Below are positions 17,663 through 27,109 of a stretch of 64,000 bases of DNA, piece by piece. The position numbers were made by a program, and so were the translations under genes. The DNA is from an uncultured Pelagibacteraceae bacterium (GTDB taxonomy: Bacteria > Pseudomonadota > Alphaproteobacteria > Pelagibacterales > Pelagibacteraceae): the NCBI GenBank assembly GCA_902624195.1, contig CACNWV010000003.1:30725-94724 (forward strand), read 5' to 3'. Position 1 is the stretch's first letter; each line of letters begins with the position of its first letter. The notes under the pieces were generated by a model. That model did not search any database, was not told where the DNA came from, and saw nothing but the letters and a program-made list of their open reading frames with translations.

Positions 17663-18154
17663 ATGAGAATAATTGGAATTGACCCTGGTTTAAGTGGAGC
17701 GATTGCTATTTTAGAAGAAAAAAAGGTCTTAGATATTTTTGATATGCCAGTTATGTCAGAGGGAAAAAAAAATAAAAGGCAGCTTAACAGCGCACAATTA
17801 GTCAATATAATCAATCAATACAACAATTCTGAAGAAGAATTAGCTGTTGTGGTAGAACAAGTAAACGCCATGCCAGGCCAAGGAGTAACTAGTATGTTTA
17901 ACTTTGGTCAAACTTTTGGCGCAATAAAAGGAGTCTGCGCGGCTCTAAGTTTACCAATTTTTTTTGTTAGGCCATCTAAATGGAAAAAACATTTTGAACT
18001 TATAAATTCCTCAAAAGACTCAAGCAGAACTAAGGTAATAGAGATGTATCCATCACTATCTAACCAATTAACAAAAAAAAAAGATGTAAATAAAACAGAT
18101 GCAATTTTAATAGCTAGATTCTTTATAGAAACAAGATTAAGAGATAAAAATTAG
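17663..18154 (+). CDS. ruvC: RuvC-like Holliday junction nuclease, resembling the phage-type branch
   Basis: The 163-aa protein keeps the RNase H-fold acidic residues: D7 in GIDPGLSG, E65 in VVVEQV, and D141/D146 in KKDVNKTDAILIA. The segment NAMPGQGVTSMFNFGQTFG and the following WKK and KDSSR motifs look like RuvC-like nucleases of phages rather than chromosomal RuvC. Position after yebC is canonical for ruvC, but ruvA and ruvB do not follow; tolQ comes next. It should cut four-way junctions. Whether it works with RuvAB or alone cannot be told from this window. Confidence 0.8.
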   Translation: MRIIGIDPGLSGAIAILEEKKVLDIFDMPVMSEGKKNKRQLNSAQLVNIINQYNNSEEELAVVVEQVNAMPGQGVTSMFNFGQTFGAIKGVCAALSLPIFFVRPSKWKKHFELINSSKDSSRTKVIEMYPSLSNQLTKKKDVNKTDAILIARFFIETRLRDKN

Positions 18155-18211
18155 CTTTTATTTTAACAATTACGCCAAATTCATGACACATTCTAAAAGT
18201 AATCAACCTTA

Positions 18212-18892
18212 ATGGAACAGGATATAGCAGCCCAAGTAGTCGGATTAGGCGGAGCGTCAGACTTTTCTTTATGGAGTCTATTTTTAAGAGCTGACTTCGT
18301 TGTAAAATTTGTCATTATTTTATTAATTGCAAGCTCAATATTTTCATGGGCATTGATTTTTGATAAAATTAAACTTTTTAAGACTATTAATAAGTCCACG
18401 GAAGAATTCGAAAAAAAATTTTGGAAAGCAAAATCAGCTGAAAGTTTTAGCAATAACCTCCCAGCCAATTCTAATGATCCTGCCACTTTAGTCTTCAAAG
18501 CAGCAATGACGGAGCTTATTAAAACTAAAAGACAATCATCTGCTGTTCAAAGTGCAAGAGTTGAGAGAATTTTAGAAATTGCAACTGATAATGAAATTAA
18601 AAAAGTAGAAAAAAATTTCACTTCTTTAGCAACGATAGGGTCTACTGCTCCTTTTATTGGATTATTTGGAACGGTTTGGGGTATCATGAACTCATTCCAA
18701 TCGATTGCAATTTCAAGAAACACTAGTTTAGCTATAGTCGCTCCAGGAATAGCGGAGGCATTATTTGCAACAGCTTTAGGATTATTAGCTGCTATACCTG
18801 CGGTAGTTGCTTATAATAAGTTTACCAGCGACTCTAGGAGATATTTTTCAAAAATAGAAAATTTCTCAAAAAGATTCTTATCAATAATTTAG
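18212..18892 (+). CDS. tolQ: Tol-Pal system protein TolQ
   Basis: A 226-aa MotA/TolQ/ExbB proton-channel protein with about three transmembrane helices. The pore motif STAPFIGLFGTVWGIMNSF lies at about residues 148-166 and a second long helix (FATALGLLAAIPAVVAYN) follows. With TolR it converts proton flow into force on TolA to pull the outer membrane inward at division. It heads tolQ-tolR-tolA-tolB-pal-cpoB. The 57 bp before it hold no ORF. Confidence 0.95.
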   Translation: MEQDIAAQVVGLGGASDFSLWSLFLRADFVVKFVIILLIASSIFSWALIFDKIKLFKTINKSTEEFEKKFWKAKSAESFSNNLPANSNDPATLVFKAAMTELIKTKRQSSAVQSARVERILEIATDNEIKKVEKNFTSLATIGSTAPFIGLFGTVWGIMNSFQSIAISRNTSLAIVAPGIAEALFATALGLLAAIPAVVAYNKFTSDSRRYFSKIENFSKRFLSII

Positions 18893-18894
18893 CA

Positions 18895-19308
18895 ATGTCC
18901 TTTAAATTCAACCACTCTAAAAATGAACCAATGAGTGAAATAAATGTAACTCCTTTTGTAGATGTTATGCTAGTGCTTTTAATTATTTTTATGGTAACAG
19001 CCCCACTACTTACAGTTGGTGTACAAGTAGACTTACCAGAATCCGCAGCAGACTCACTTCCAGACGATCAGGAACCGCTAACTATAAGTATAAATTCCAG
19101 AGGAGAGATTTATATTCAAGAGCATCAAGTAACTTATCAAAAAATGGTACCAAAATTATTGGCTATTGCAAAAAATAGGACTGACACAAGGATATATGTT
19201 AGAGGTGACAAAAATATTAATTATGGAAGAGTTTTAGAAGTTATGGGAACTTTGTCTGGTGCTGGTTTTTCTAAAGTCGCTCTTATTTCAGAGCCGTATA
19301 AAAATTAG
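18895..19308 (+). CDS. tolR: Tol-Pal system protein TolR
   Basis: The 137-aa ExbD/TolR protein has one N-terminal transmembrane helix. VTPFVDVMLVLLIIFMVTAP carries the essential proton-conducting aspartate (D23), and a periplasmic domain follows. It starts 2 bp after tolQ and precedes tolA by 8 bp. Confidence 0.95.
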   Translation: MSFKFNHSKNEPMSEINVTPFVDVMLVLLIIFMVTAPLLTVGVQVDLPESAADSLPDDQEPLTISINSRGEIYIQEHQVTYQKMVPKLLAIAKNRTDTRIYVRGDKNINYGRVLEVMGTLSGAGFSKVALISEPYKN

Positions 19309-19316
19309 GATGACTT

Positions 19317-20123
19317 ATGGTAAAAAGTTTATTTTATTCTATTACATTTCATTCAATAATGATAATTCTAACAGTTTTAAGTCTTCCATTTATGCTTAGA
19401 GAACCAATAGAGCTTCCCCCAATCGTGTCTGTAGAACTTATACAAATTTCAGATAAAACTAATATTCCCTACGCACCAAAAGTAAGAAAAATAATTGAAG
19501 AAACAAAAAAAAAAGAGGAAAGAATAGTTTCAGAACAAGCTCCACCAGCTGCTAAAGCAAAAGAAAAGCCAGATAGAATTCCACTCCCTAAAGATTCAAA
19601 TGAGGAAAAAAAAATAGTAAAAAAAAAACAAAATCCCGAAGAAGTTAAGCCGCAAATAAGACAGTCTTCTGAATTCGAAAAAAAGGAAATTATAGATACT
19701 AACCAAATTGCAGCTTTAATTGATAAGGCCAAGGAAACAGAGGCTATTAAACAAAAAGAAAGCAACAAAATTACTCAAAGTAGTAAAAAAAATTCTTTTG
19801 CTACTGGATTGACTCTTTCTCAAGAAGACGCCCTTAGAGCACAAATATTTGGTTGTTGGAGTGTTCCTTTAGGATTACCATATGATCAAAATCTCTTAGT
19901 TAGAATAAAATTACAATTAAAAAAAGATGGAACAATAATCAGATCTGAAATACTCGATCATGAAAGGATGAATAGACCAGGACAGAAATTTTATAAGGTA
20001 TTAGCAGAAAGTGCTTTAAGAGCTGTAAGACTATGTCAACCTTTAAAAGTTCCTCCAACGGGTTATGACAAATGGAAAGATCTTCAACTCAACTTTAACC
20101 CAACCGAAATGTTAAAAGGATAA
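19317..20123 (+). CDS. tolA: Tol-Pal system protein TolA
   Basis: The 268-aa protein shows TolA layout: one N-terminal membrane helix (residues about 1-25), a Lys/Glu/Pro-rich spacer (about 55-160) and a C-terminal TonB-like domain containing [16 protein letters not shown]. TolA bridges the inner membrane to Pal and TolB. Primary sequence of the spacer is poorly conserved, so the call leans on architecture and gene order, which are clear. Confidence 0.9.
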   Translation: MVKSLFYSITFHSIMIILTVLSLPFMLREPIELPPIVSVELIQISDKTNIPYAPKVRKIIEETKKKEERIVSEQAPPAAKAKEKPDRIPLPKDSNEEKKIVKKKQNPEEVKPQIRQSSEFEKKEIIDTNQIAALIDKAKETEAIKQKESNKITQSSKKNSFATGLTLSQEDALRAQIFGCWSVPLGLPYDQNLLVRIKLQLKKDGTIIRSEILDHERMNRPGQKFYKVLAESALRAVRLCQPLKVPPTGYDKWKDLQLNFNPTEMLKG

Positions 20124-20124
20124 A

Positions 20125-21462
20125 ATGAGAATATTAACTTTTATTTTTATTATCAATTTGTTTGTTATTAACAAATCTCACTCGTTAATAGAAATCGATA
20201 TAACCCGAGGTAATTTAGATCCTTTACCAATAGCTGTATCTCCTCTTCATGTAGATATTAAATCTGAACAATATAAAGATTTAAAAACTAAAGATTTGGG
20301 AAATAAAATTTCGGAAATAATTGAGGTCAACTTTAAAAATACTGGTTTATTTAACCCTTTAAAAAAAGATGCTTTTGTTCAGAAACCGGATATAGCTCAC
20401 TTAAAACCAAGATTTGAAGACTGGAGATTAATTAAAGCTCAGGCATTAGTAACTGGAAAATTAATAATAAAAGACGAAAAATTAAAAGTTGAGTTTAGGC
20501 TTTGGGATTTGACTGCGGCCAAAGAAATGACTGCCTTAGCATTTACTACTACACCATCCAATTGGAGAAGAGTTGCCCATATAATATCCGATAAAATTTA
20601 TGAAAGACTTACCGGGGAAGAAGGTTACTTTGATACAAGAATTATATATGTAGCAGAAAGTGGACCAAAAAATCAAAGAGTTAAAAAATTGGCAATTATG
20701 GATCAAGATGGATTTAATACAAAATATCTAACTTTAGGAAATGAATTAGTTTTAACACCGAGGTTTAATCCAACAAACCAAATGGTAACCTATATGTCAT
20801 ATTTCAGAAATATGCCTCGAGTTTATTTATTAGATATAGAGACAGGAACCCAGGACATTGTAGGAAACTTTCCTGGCATGACTTTTGCACCAAGATTTTC
20901 GCCAGATGGAAAAAAAATAATTATGAGTTTTGCAAAAGATGGAAATTCTGATATTTACACAATGAACTTGGAATCCAGATTGGTTGAGAGAATAACAGAT
21001 CATTCATCTATCGACACTTCTCCATCTTTTTCACCTGATGGAAAGTTTATAGCATTCAACTCTGACAGAAGCGGTTTACAACAAATTTACGTAATGAGAA
21101 GTGACGGGAGCAATGTAAAGAGAATTACATTCGGAAAAGGTATTTATGGCACCCCGGTTTGGTCTCCAAGAGGAGACCTAATAGCATTCACCAAAATGCA
21201 TAAGGGTAGATTTTATATTGGAGTGATGAGAACTGATGGAAAAGGTGAAAGATTACTTACGGAAAATTATTACCAAGAAGCTCCATCGTGGTCACCAAAC
21301 GGAAGAGTTTTAGTCTTTTATAGAGAGACAAAAGCTGGTGAAAAAGGAGAGGGATTTTCAGCTAAATTATGGTCAATAGATATTACAGGCTATAACGAAC
21401 GAAAACTTTCCACTAAAACTGATGCTTCAGACCCATCTTGGTCCTCATTATTATCAAAGTGA
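20125..21462 (+). CDS. tolB: Tol-Pal system beta-propeller protein TolB
   Basis: The 445-aa periplasmic protein has a signal peptide ending near NKSHS, an N-terminal TolB domain (about 25-165) and a C-terminal six-bladed propeller. The blades repeat motifs such as [34 protein letters not shown] and [14 protein letters not shown]. TolB binds Pal and is displaced by TolA. It begins 1 bp after tolA. Confidence 0.96.
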   Translation: MRILTFIFIINLFVINKSHSLIEIDITRGNLDPLPIAVSPLHVDIKSEQYKDLKTKDLGNKISEIIEVNFKNTGLFNPLKKDAFVQKPDIAHLKPRFEDWRLIKAQALVTGKLIIKDEKLKVEFRLWDLTAAKEMTALAFTTTPSNWRRVAHIISDKIYERLTGEEGYFDTRIIYVAESGPKNQRVKKLAIMDQDGFNTKYLTLGNELVLTPRFNPTNQMVTYMSYFRNMPRVYLLDIETGTQDIVGNFPGMTFAPRFSPDGKKIIMSFAKDGNSDIYTMNLESRLVERITDHSSIDTSPSFSPDGKFIAFNSDRSGLQQIYVMRSDGSNVKRITFGKGIYGTPVWSPRGDLIAFTKMHKGRFYIGVMRTDGKGERLLTENYYQEAPSWSPNGRVLVFYRETKAGEKGEGFSAKLWSIDITGYNERKLSTKTDASDPSWSSLLSK

Positions 21463-21537
21463 GGTTGAATTTTATGAAAAATATACTTGAATAACTTTAA
21501 ATAATTTGATTTAACCAAATTGAACCTAGGGGAAAAA

Positions 21538-22014
21538 ATGACAATAAAGACGAATTTAAAAAATATATTACTAGTAATTTTTGCAACTTTAATATTAAGC
21601 GCATGTTCAACTGCTAAGAAATCCGCAGATATAGAAGGTGACGTTTATACTGGAAAAGAAACAGTTGAGTATTTAGCTGCTGGAGTTCCGGATAGAGTGT
21701 TTTTTGCTACAAATAAATCCTCTCTTACTTCCGCTTCAAGAGCCACTTTAAGAAAGCAAGCAAATTTTTTAAGAAAAAATAAAAGTTTGAATGTGACTAT
21801 AGAAGGACATGCTGACGAAAGAGGTACAAGAGAATATAACTTGGCATTAGGTGAAAGACGAGCTAATGCTGCAAGAGATTATTTAATGACTTACGGCATA
21901 TCAGGTAAAAGAATTTCCGTAATAAGCTATGGAAAAGAAAAACCTGTAAATCCAAAATCATCACCAGTCGCTTGGTCTCAAAATAGAAGATCAGTTACAG
22001 TTAAAGTTAACTAA
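21538..22014 (+). CDS. pal: Peptidoglycan-associated lipoprotein Pal
   Basis: A lipoprotein signal peptide ends in the lipobox LSAC near residue 22. The C-terminal OmpA-like domain contains IEGHADERGTREYNLALGER, which binds diaminopimelate of peptidoglycan. The track ORF starts at a TTG 18 bp upstream, but ATG 21538 has an AGGGG ribosome-binding site at good distance, giving 158 aa. A strong intrinsic terminator follows. Confidence 0.95.
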   Translation: MTIKTNLKNILLVIFATLILSACSTAKKSADIEGDVYTGKETVEYLAAGVPDRVFFATNKSSLTSASRATLRKQANFLRKNKSLNVTIEGHADERGTREYNLALGERRANAARDYLMTYGISGKRISVISYGKEKPVNPKSSPVAWSQNRRSVTVKVN

Positions 22015-22031
22015 CTTTAATAAATAGTTTT

Positions 22032-22071
22032 AAAGACCCTTTAATAATAGATATTAAAGGGTCTTTTTTTT
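22032..22071 (+). terminator. Rho-independent terminator after pal
   Basis: AAAGACCCTTTAATA pairs with a downstream TATTAAAGGGTCTTT copy across a short loop, followed directly by a T run. The stem is about 14 bp. It is one of only two clear intrinsic terminators seen in the window and separates tolQRAB-pal from cpoB. Confidence 0.93.
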
Positions 22072-22098
22072 GCCATCTTATCTCAATAAAAAAGAATC

Positions 22099-23061
22099 AT
22101 GTTTGATGTTAAAAGATTATATTCTCTATATATAATAATTTTTTCTATTTGTATTTTAACTACCTTGAAAGCAGAAGAAGAAGAAATCTACTTAAAGGCA
22201 ATTACTGACCAAATTCAAGTCATAACAAAAGATCTTAAGACACTAGAAAAAGCAGTATATCAAAAATCAAATCTAAATAGTATTACTAGTTCATCATCTG
22301 TCAACTCTGATGGTTTGAATGAAGATATTTTAACTAAGCATCTTTTAAAGTTGAATGAAATAGAGGATCAATTTAGGGAACTAACTAATAAATTTGAGGA
22401 GGTGAACTTTAAATTAGATAAGCTATCAACAAGAGTTACTAAAATTCAATCAGATACACAATTAAGACTCACGGATATTGAAAGTAGCAACGAGTTAGTT
22501 TCTAAAGACGCTAAAGCACAACTACCCGGGACAAGTAAGCCACAAGACTTCGGAGCTAACCCAGGATATCAGACAAAAAATTTGCCATCACAACAAACAA
22601 TTAATTCAGTTGAAAGTGCACAGACAGTGATAACGGAAAGTCCAGAAAAAAAAGAGTCGCTCTTACCTGATAAGCCACCAGTTGATCAATATGAGTTTGC
22701 AGTTAGTTTTATGAAAATTGGTGATTATGAAACAGCAGAATTTGCTCTAAAAGAATTTATAGAAAAAAATAAAGATCATGACCTAGCCGGAAGTGCCCAA
22801 TATTGGTATGGAGAAACATTTAGAATTAGACAACTATATTCAGATGCAGCTTCAGCATATCTAGATGGTTATCAAAATTACCCTAAAAGTAAAAAAGCTC
22901 CAGATAATCTTTTGAAGCTAGGTATAACAATGGTTCAACTTGGAGAAAAAGATCAAGGTTGCAAAATGATTGCTGGGCTAAAAAAAGAATACCCAAAAGC
23001 AAGCAAGTCTGTGTTACAAAAAGCTCAGTATGAGCAAAAAAAATTCAAATGTAATTCTTAA
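22099..23061 (+). CDS. cpoB: Cell division coordinator CpoB (YbgF)
   Basis: The 320-aa secreted protein has a signal peptide (to about residue 25, ending LKAEE), a coiled-coil N-terminal part (about 30-130) and C-terminal TPR-like repeats with YEFAVSFMKIGDYETAEFAL and YQNYPKSKKAPDNLLKLG. CpoB links Tol-Pal with peptidoglycan synthesis at division. Order after pal is conserved. The 3' end overlaps tilS by 32 bp. Confidence 0.9.
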   Translation: MFDVKRLYSLYIIIFSICILTTLKAEEEEIYLKAITDQIQVITKDLKTLEKAVYQKSNLNSITSSSSVNSDGLNEDILTKHLLKLNEIEDQFRELTNKFEEVNFKLDKLSTRVTKIQSDTQLRLTDIESSNELVSKDAKAQLPGTSKPQDFGANPGYQTKNLPSQQTINSVESAQTVITESPEKKESLLPDKPPVDQYEFAVSFMKIGDYETAEFALKEFIEKNKDHDLAGSAQYWYGETFRIRQLYSDAASAYLDGYQNYPKSKKAPDNLLKLGITMVQLGEKDQGCKMIAGLKKEYPKASKSVLQKAQYEQKKFKCNS

Positions 23062-24049
23062 AGATAACTTCAAAAATTCAGAAGAATTTTCTAAAGTTTA
23101 TCTAAATTTTAAACAAAAATTTAAAAGAATAAAGAGTCAGCCAATTGTAATTGCAATTTCAGGAGGGCCAGACAGTTTAGCTTTAGCAGCGTTATCTAAG
23201 GCGTACAGTCACGAAAAAAAAATTAAATTTTACTATGTTTTAGTAGATCATCGAATAAGAAAACATTCATCTATAGAGGCCAATAAAGTTAAAAAATTGT
23301 TAAAAAAAAATCAAATTTCTTTGATCATTATTACAAATTACTCTAAAATTAAAAAAAATGTTCAAAGCGTAGCAAGAAATATTAGATATAAGTTACTTCT
23401 CGACTTCTGTGATAAAAAAAAAGCAAAAATTATTGTAACAGCACACAATCTCGAGGATCAAGTAGAGACTTTTTTTATAAGATTAGCAAGGGGAAGCGGA
23501 CTTACAGGGCTATCAGCAATGAAACTGATGAGTAAACTTAATAAAAGTGTCAAATTATTCAGACCATTGTTAGACATAAAAAAAGATAATTTAATTCAGA
23601 TTTCAAAAAAAGTATTCGGAAAATTTTTTCAAGATCCTTCAAATAGAGACAAAAAATATCTGAGAACGAAAATTAGATCTTTAAAAAAACCGTTGATTAA
23701 AAGTGGAATTAATTATGATCAAATTATTAAATCAATAAATAATTTAGCGTCAAGTAAGGCTACCTTAGACGAATATTATCAAAAATCTTATAAAGATATT
23801 GTAAAAAAATCAAAAAATGAGATTAATATAAATTTAAAAAAGTTTAATGTATTGAATAGAGAGATTAAAATGAGAGTTATTAACGATTCTATTAGATTAT
23901 TAAAAAAAAACTACTATAACCCTCGATCAAAAAAAGTTATCAACTTGATAACAAGTTTAAAAACAAGCCAGTTTCAAAAACGTACGCTTGCTGGATGTAT
24001 TTTTTATACAAAAAAAGATAATTTATGCTTAAAAATTGAAAAAAGTTAA
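23030..24049 (+). CDS. tilS: tRNA(Ile)-lysidine synthase
   Basis: The 339-aa protein has the PP-loop ATPase motif IAISGGPDSLAL (residues 41-52) and the TilS markers VDHRIR and TAHNLEDQVETFFIRLARGSG. It converts the wobble C of tRNA-Ile(CAU) to lysidine so AUA is read as Ile, which matters here because AUA is frequent. The start overlaps the end of cpoB by 32 bp in another frame. Confidence 0.93.
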   Translation: MSKKNSNVILKDNFKNSEEFSKVYLNFKQKFKRIKSQPIVIAISGGPDSLALAALSKAYSHEKKIKFYYVLVDHRIRKHSSIEANKVKKLLKKNQISLIIITNYSKIKKNVQSVARNIRYKLLLDFCDKKKAKIIVTAHNLEDQVETFFIRLARGSGLTGLSAMKLMSKLNKSVKLFRPLLDIKKDNLIQISKKVFGKFFQDPSNRDKKYLRTKIRSLKKPLIKSGINYDQIIKSINNLASSKATLDEYYQKSYKDIVKKSKNEININLKKFNVLNREIKMRVINDSIRLLKKNYYNPRSKKVINLITSLKTSQFQKRTLAGCIFYTKKDNLCLKIEKS

Positions 24050-24082
24050 TAATCGACCAAAAATTGGAATATTTTGTCTTAT

Positions 24083-24111
24083 TTACAACGTAATAAGTGT
24101 TAAATTATACT
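24083..24111 (+). promoter_or_regulatory. Predicted sigma-70 promoter for ftsH
   Basis: TTACAA at 24083-24088 and TATACT at 24106-24111 are separated by exactly 17 nt in the tilS-ftsH gap. This is a good match to the housekeeping consensus, with initiation expected near 24118. No experimental evidence; AT-rich DNA gives chance matches. Confidence 0.5.
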
Positions 24112-24144
24112 TGTTAATATAAATTTAATGATTATTTAAATATT

Positions 24145-26040
24145 ATGAATTTAAAAAATTTAATAATGTGGGTCATAATAGTCTTGCTATCAGTAGGACT
24201 TTTCAACATGTTTCAAGACCCAAATAAAATTAATTCAAAAAATGACAACCTGGCGTTTTCAAATTTTCTTAATGAAGTTGAAGCTGGTAGGGTCGTTGAG
24301 GTTCGAATTCAAGGAAATAATATTTCAGGTGTATTAGCTGACGGAAAAAATTTTAGTACTTATTCTCCAAACTATCCTGAGTTAGTAGAAAAATTATCTT
24401 CTAAAGGTGTTAGTATCATAGCCTCTCCACTTGAAGATAAAATGCCCTCTCTATTAGGAATTTTGTTATCTTGGTTTCCGATGCTTTTACTTATTGGTGT
24501 ATGGATATTTTTTATGCGTCAAATGCAAGGAGGAAAAGGTGGAGCAATGGGATTTGGAAGGTCTAAAGCTAAACTTCTTAACGAGTCCCAAGGTAAAGTA
24601 ACATTTAATGACGTAGCTGGTGTGGAAGAGGCAAAAGAAGAGGTAGAGGAGATAGTAGAATTTTTAAAAGATCCAAAAAAATTTAGTCGATTAGGTGGAA
24701 AGATTCCTAAAGGGGCTTTATTAATAGGTCCGCCTGGAACTGGTAAAACTTTACTAGCTAAGGCTATAGCAGGTGAAGCTAATGTTCCATTTTTTTCAAT
24801 ATCTGGATCTGATTTCGTAGAAATGTTTGTTGGCGTTGGAGCGTCAAGAGTTAGAGATATGTTTGAGCAAGGGAAAAAACATTCCCCGTGTATAATTTTT
24901 ATTGATGAAATTGATGCAGTTGGTAGAAGTAGAGGAGCTGGCTTAGGCGGAGGTAACGATGAAAGAGAGCAAACTCTAAATCAGTTGCTTGTTGAAATGG
25001 ATGGGTTTGATACCAATGAAGGTATAATTTTAATTGCAGCAACAAATAGACCCGATGTTTTAGATCCTGCTTTGCTTAGACCAGGAAGATTTGATAGACA
25101 AGTTGTTGTAGGAAATCCTGATATTATTGGAAGAGAAGCTATACTTAAAGTTCATGTAAAAAAAGTCAATACTGGGCCAGACGTAAAATTGAGGACAATT
25201 GCGAGAGGAACACCAGGTTTTTCAGGTGCAGATTTAGCTAACTTAATTAATGAGTCAGCTCTTCTTGCTGCAAGAAAAAATAAAAGAGTAGTTACAATGT
25301 CTGATATTGAAGAAGCTAAAGACAAAGTAATGATGGGCGCAGAGAGAAGATCTATGGTTATGTCAGAAGACGAAAAAAAACTTACTGCATATCATGAAGG
25401 TGGTCATGCTATAGTAGCTCTAAACGAACAAGCATCTGATCCAATCCATAAAGCCACAATAATTCCTAGAGGTAGAGCTCTTGGTATGGTTATGAGATTG
25501 CCTGAAAGAGATCAATTATCTGTTTCAAGAGAAAAAATGCATGCAGATATAGCGGTTGCTATGGGAGGAAGAATAGCAGAGGAAATAATTTTTGGACATG
25601 ACAAGGTAACATCTGGTGCCTCGTCAGACATTGATATGGTAACAAAGATGGCAAAAAATATGGTTACTAAGTATGGTATGAGTACAGAATTAGGCACTAT
25701 AGCTTATGGAGAAAACGAGGAAGAAGTCTTCCTTGGTAGATCAGTGACAAAACAACAAAATATGTCTGAGGAAACAGCTAAAAAAATAGATCTAGAAGTA
25801 AAAAAAATTGTTGATAAAGGATATGAAAGAGCAAGAAAAATTCTTACTGAAAAAATTGAAGATCTTCATAAAATAGCAAAAGCTTTACTAATTTACGAAA
25901 CCTTATCGGGTGATGAAATTAGAGATTTAATCCTAAAAAATATAAAACCAACTAGGTCTTTCAAAGAAGAAGATAGCGATGATGGTAAAACGTCGTCAGC
26001 CCTAGGATCGCTAGGACTTAAACCAAAACCTGCAATCTAG
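24145..26040 (+). CDS. ftsH: ATP-dependent zinc metalloprotease FtsH
   Basis: The 631-aa membrane protease has two N-terminal transmembrane helices (about 5-21 and 103-124). The AAA domain has Walker A GPPGTGKT at 195-202, Walker [10 protein letters not shown] and the second region of homology. The metalloprotease motif HEGGH is at 417-421. It degrades misfolded membrane proteins and, in relatives, sigma-32 and LpxC. A promoter-like sequence lies just upstream. folP follows after 7 bp, then glmM, the common alphaproteobacterial order. Confidence 0.97.
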   Translation: MNLKNLIMWVIIVLLSVGLFNMFQDPNKINSKNDNLAFSNFLNEVEAGRVVEVRIQGNNISGVLADGKNFSTYSPNYPELVEKLSSKGVSIIASPLEDKMPSLLGILLSWFPMLLLIGVWIFFMRQMQGGKGGAMGFGRSKAKLLNESQGKVTFNDVAGVEEAKEEVEEIVEFLKDPKKFSRLGGKIPKGALLIGPPGTGKTLLAKAIAGEANVPFFSISGSDFVEMFVGVGASRVRDMFEQGKKHSPCIIFIDEIDAVGRSRGAGLGGGNDEREQTLNQLLVEMDGFDTNEGIILIAATNRPDVLDPALLRPGRFDRQVVVGNPDIIGREAILKVHVKKVNTGPDVKLRTIARGTPGFSGADLANLINESALLAARKNKRVVTMSDIEEAKDKVMMGAERRSMVMSEDEKKLTAYHEGGHAIVALNEQASDPIHKATIIPRGRALGMVMRLPERDQLSVSREKMHADIAVAMGGRIAEEIIFGHDKVTSGASSDIDMVTKMAKNMVTKYGMSTELGTIAYGENEEEVFLGRSVTKQQNMSEETAKKIDLEVKKIVDKGYERARKILTEKIEDLHKIAKALLIYETLSGDEIRDLILKNIKPTRSFKEEDSDDGKTSSALGSLGLKPKPAI

Positions 26041-26047
26041 CTAAAAG

Positions 26048-27109
26048 ATGATCAAATATTACACTAGAGCGTGTAATTTTATCTATGGCAGTCGAGCGAA
26101 GTTATTGATCAAAAGCGGAAAGGCATTACCTCTTTGTGGATTAAAAAATACCGCTTTTGATAAAGTTGAAATTATTTTACGGAAAAATAAAAAAATTATT
26201 AGTAAAATTATACATATTAATCAAATTAAAAGTTTAAAGAAAAAAGAGAAAAATAAAATCAAAAAAGATATTAAAAAAATAATTTCAAAAAGAAAAAACT
26301 TTTTACAAAAAGTAAATTTTTCTAAGCCTTCGATTATGGGTATTTTAAATCTTACTCCTGATAGCTTTTCTGATGGTGGAAAATATAATAAAAAAAATGA
26401 ATCATTTAAACATATTTCAAGAATGATCAAGTCTGGCGCTGAAATAATTGACATAGGAGGTGAGTCCACAAGACCTGGATCAAAAACTATACCATCAGAA
26501 GTCGAATGGGATAGAATAAAATTTGTTATAAAGAACTTTAAAAGAAAATTTAAAAATATTTGCTTATCAGTAGATACTAGAAAATCAGACATTATGACTA
26601 AGAGTGTAAAAAATGGAGCAAATTTAATCAATGATGTCTCGGGATTTGAATATGATAATCAATCGATGATAAAAATAAGTAGATACAAGGTGTCAAAAGT
26701 ACTTCATCATATGCAAGGCACACCAAATACAATGCAGAAAAATCCAAAATATAAAAATGTACTATTAGATATTTATGATTTTTTTGAAGATAGCATCAAA
26801 AAAAAATTCACAGATAAGAGAATTATAATAGATCCAGGTATTGGTTTCGGTAAATCTTTGCAACATAATTTGACTTTAATTTCTAATATTTCTTTGTTTC
26901 ACTCACTAGGTTTTCCAATTATGATAGGAACATCTAGAAAAAAATTTATTAGTCAAATTTCTGGTAAACATGATAGTATTGACAGAACAGGTGGTACATT
27001 AGCGTCTGTTCTTTTTTTGTTGTCTCAAGGAGTTCAGATCTTTAGAGTTCATAATGTAAATGAGATCAAACAAGGAATTTTGGTATTTAACAAGATACTT
27101 TTAAATTAA
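26048..27109 (+). CDS. folP: Dihydropteroate synthase with N-terminal extension
   Basis: The DHPS core begins near residue 95 with MGILNLTPDSFSDGG, then DIGGESTRPGS, LSVDTRKSD and NDVSG, and ends with IFRVHNV. It joins p-aminobenzoate to hydroxymethyl-dihydropterin diphosphate. At 353 aa it is about 70-90 residues longer than E. coli FolP. The extra N-terminus (YYTRACNFIYGSRAKLLI and a Lys-rich stretch) resembles an extension found in some Alphaproteobacteria. It overlaps glmM by one base. Confidence 0.93.
   Translation: MIKYYTRACNFIYGSRAKLLIKSGKALPLCGLKNTAFDKVEIILRKNKKIISKIIHINQIKSLKKKEKNKIKKDIKKIISKRKNFLQKVNFSKPSIMGILNLTPDSFSDGGKYNKKNESFKHISRMIKSGAEIIDIGGESTRPGSKTIPSEVEWDRIKFVIKNFKRKFKNICLSVDTRKSDIMTKSVKNGANLINDVSGFEYDNQSMIKISRYKVSKVLHHMQGTPNTMQKNPKYKNVLLDIYDFFEDSIKKKFTDKRIIIDPGIGFGKSLQHNLTLISNISLFHSLGFPIMIGTSRKKFISQISGKHDSIDRTGGTLASVLFLLSQGVQIFRVHNVNEIKQGILVFNKILLN

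Noticed and set aside
24050-24082. CCAAAAATTGG inverted repeat after tilS
   Set aside because: Four-pair stem with weak T run; not a convincing terminator.
26221-26631. 136-aa minus ORF inside folP
   Set aside because: Antisense of dihydropteroate synthase core motifs; hydrophobic runs come from antisense Lys codons.
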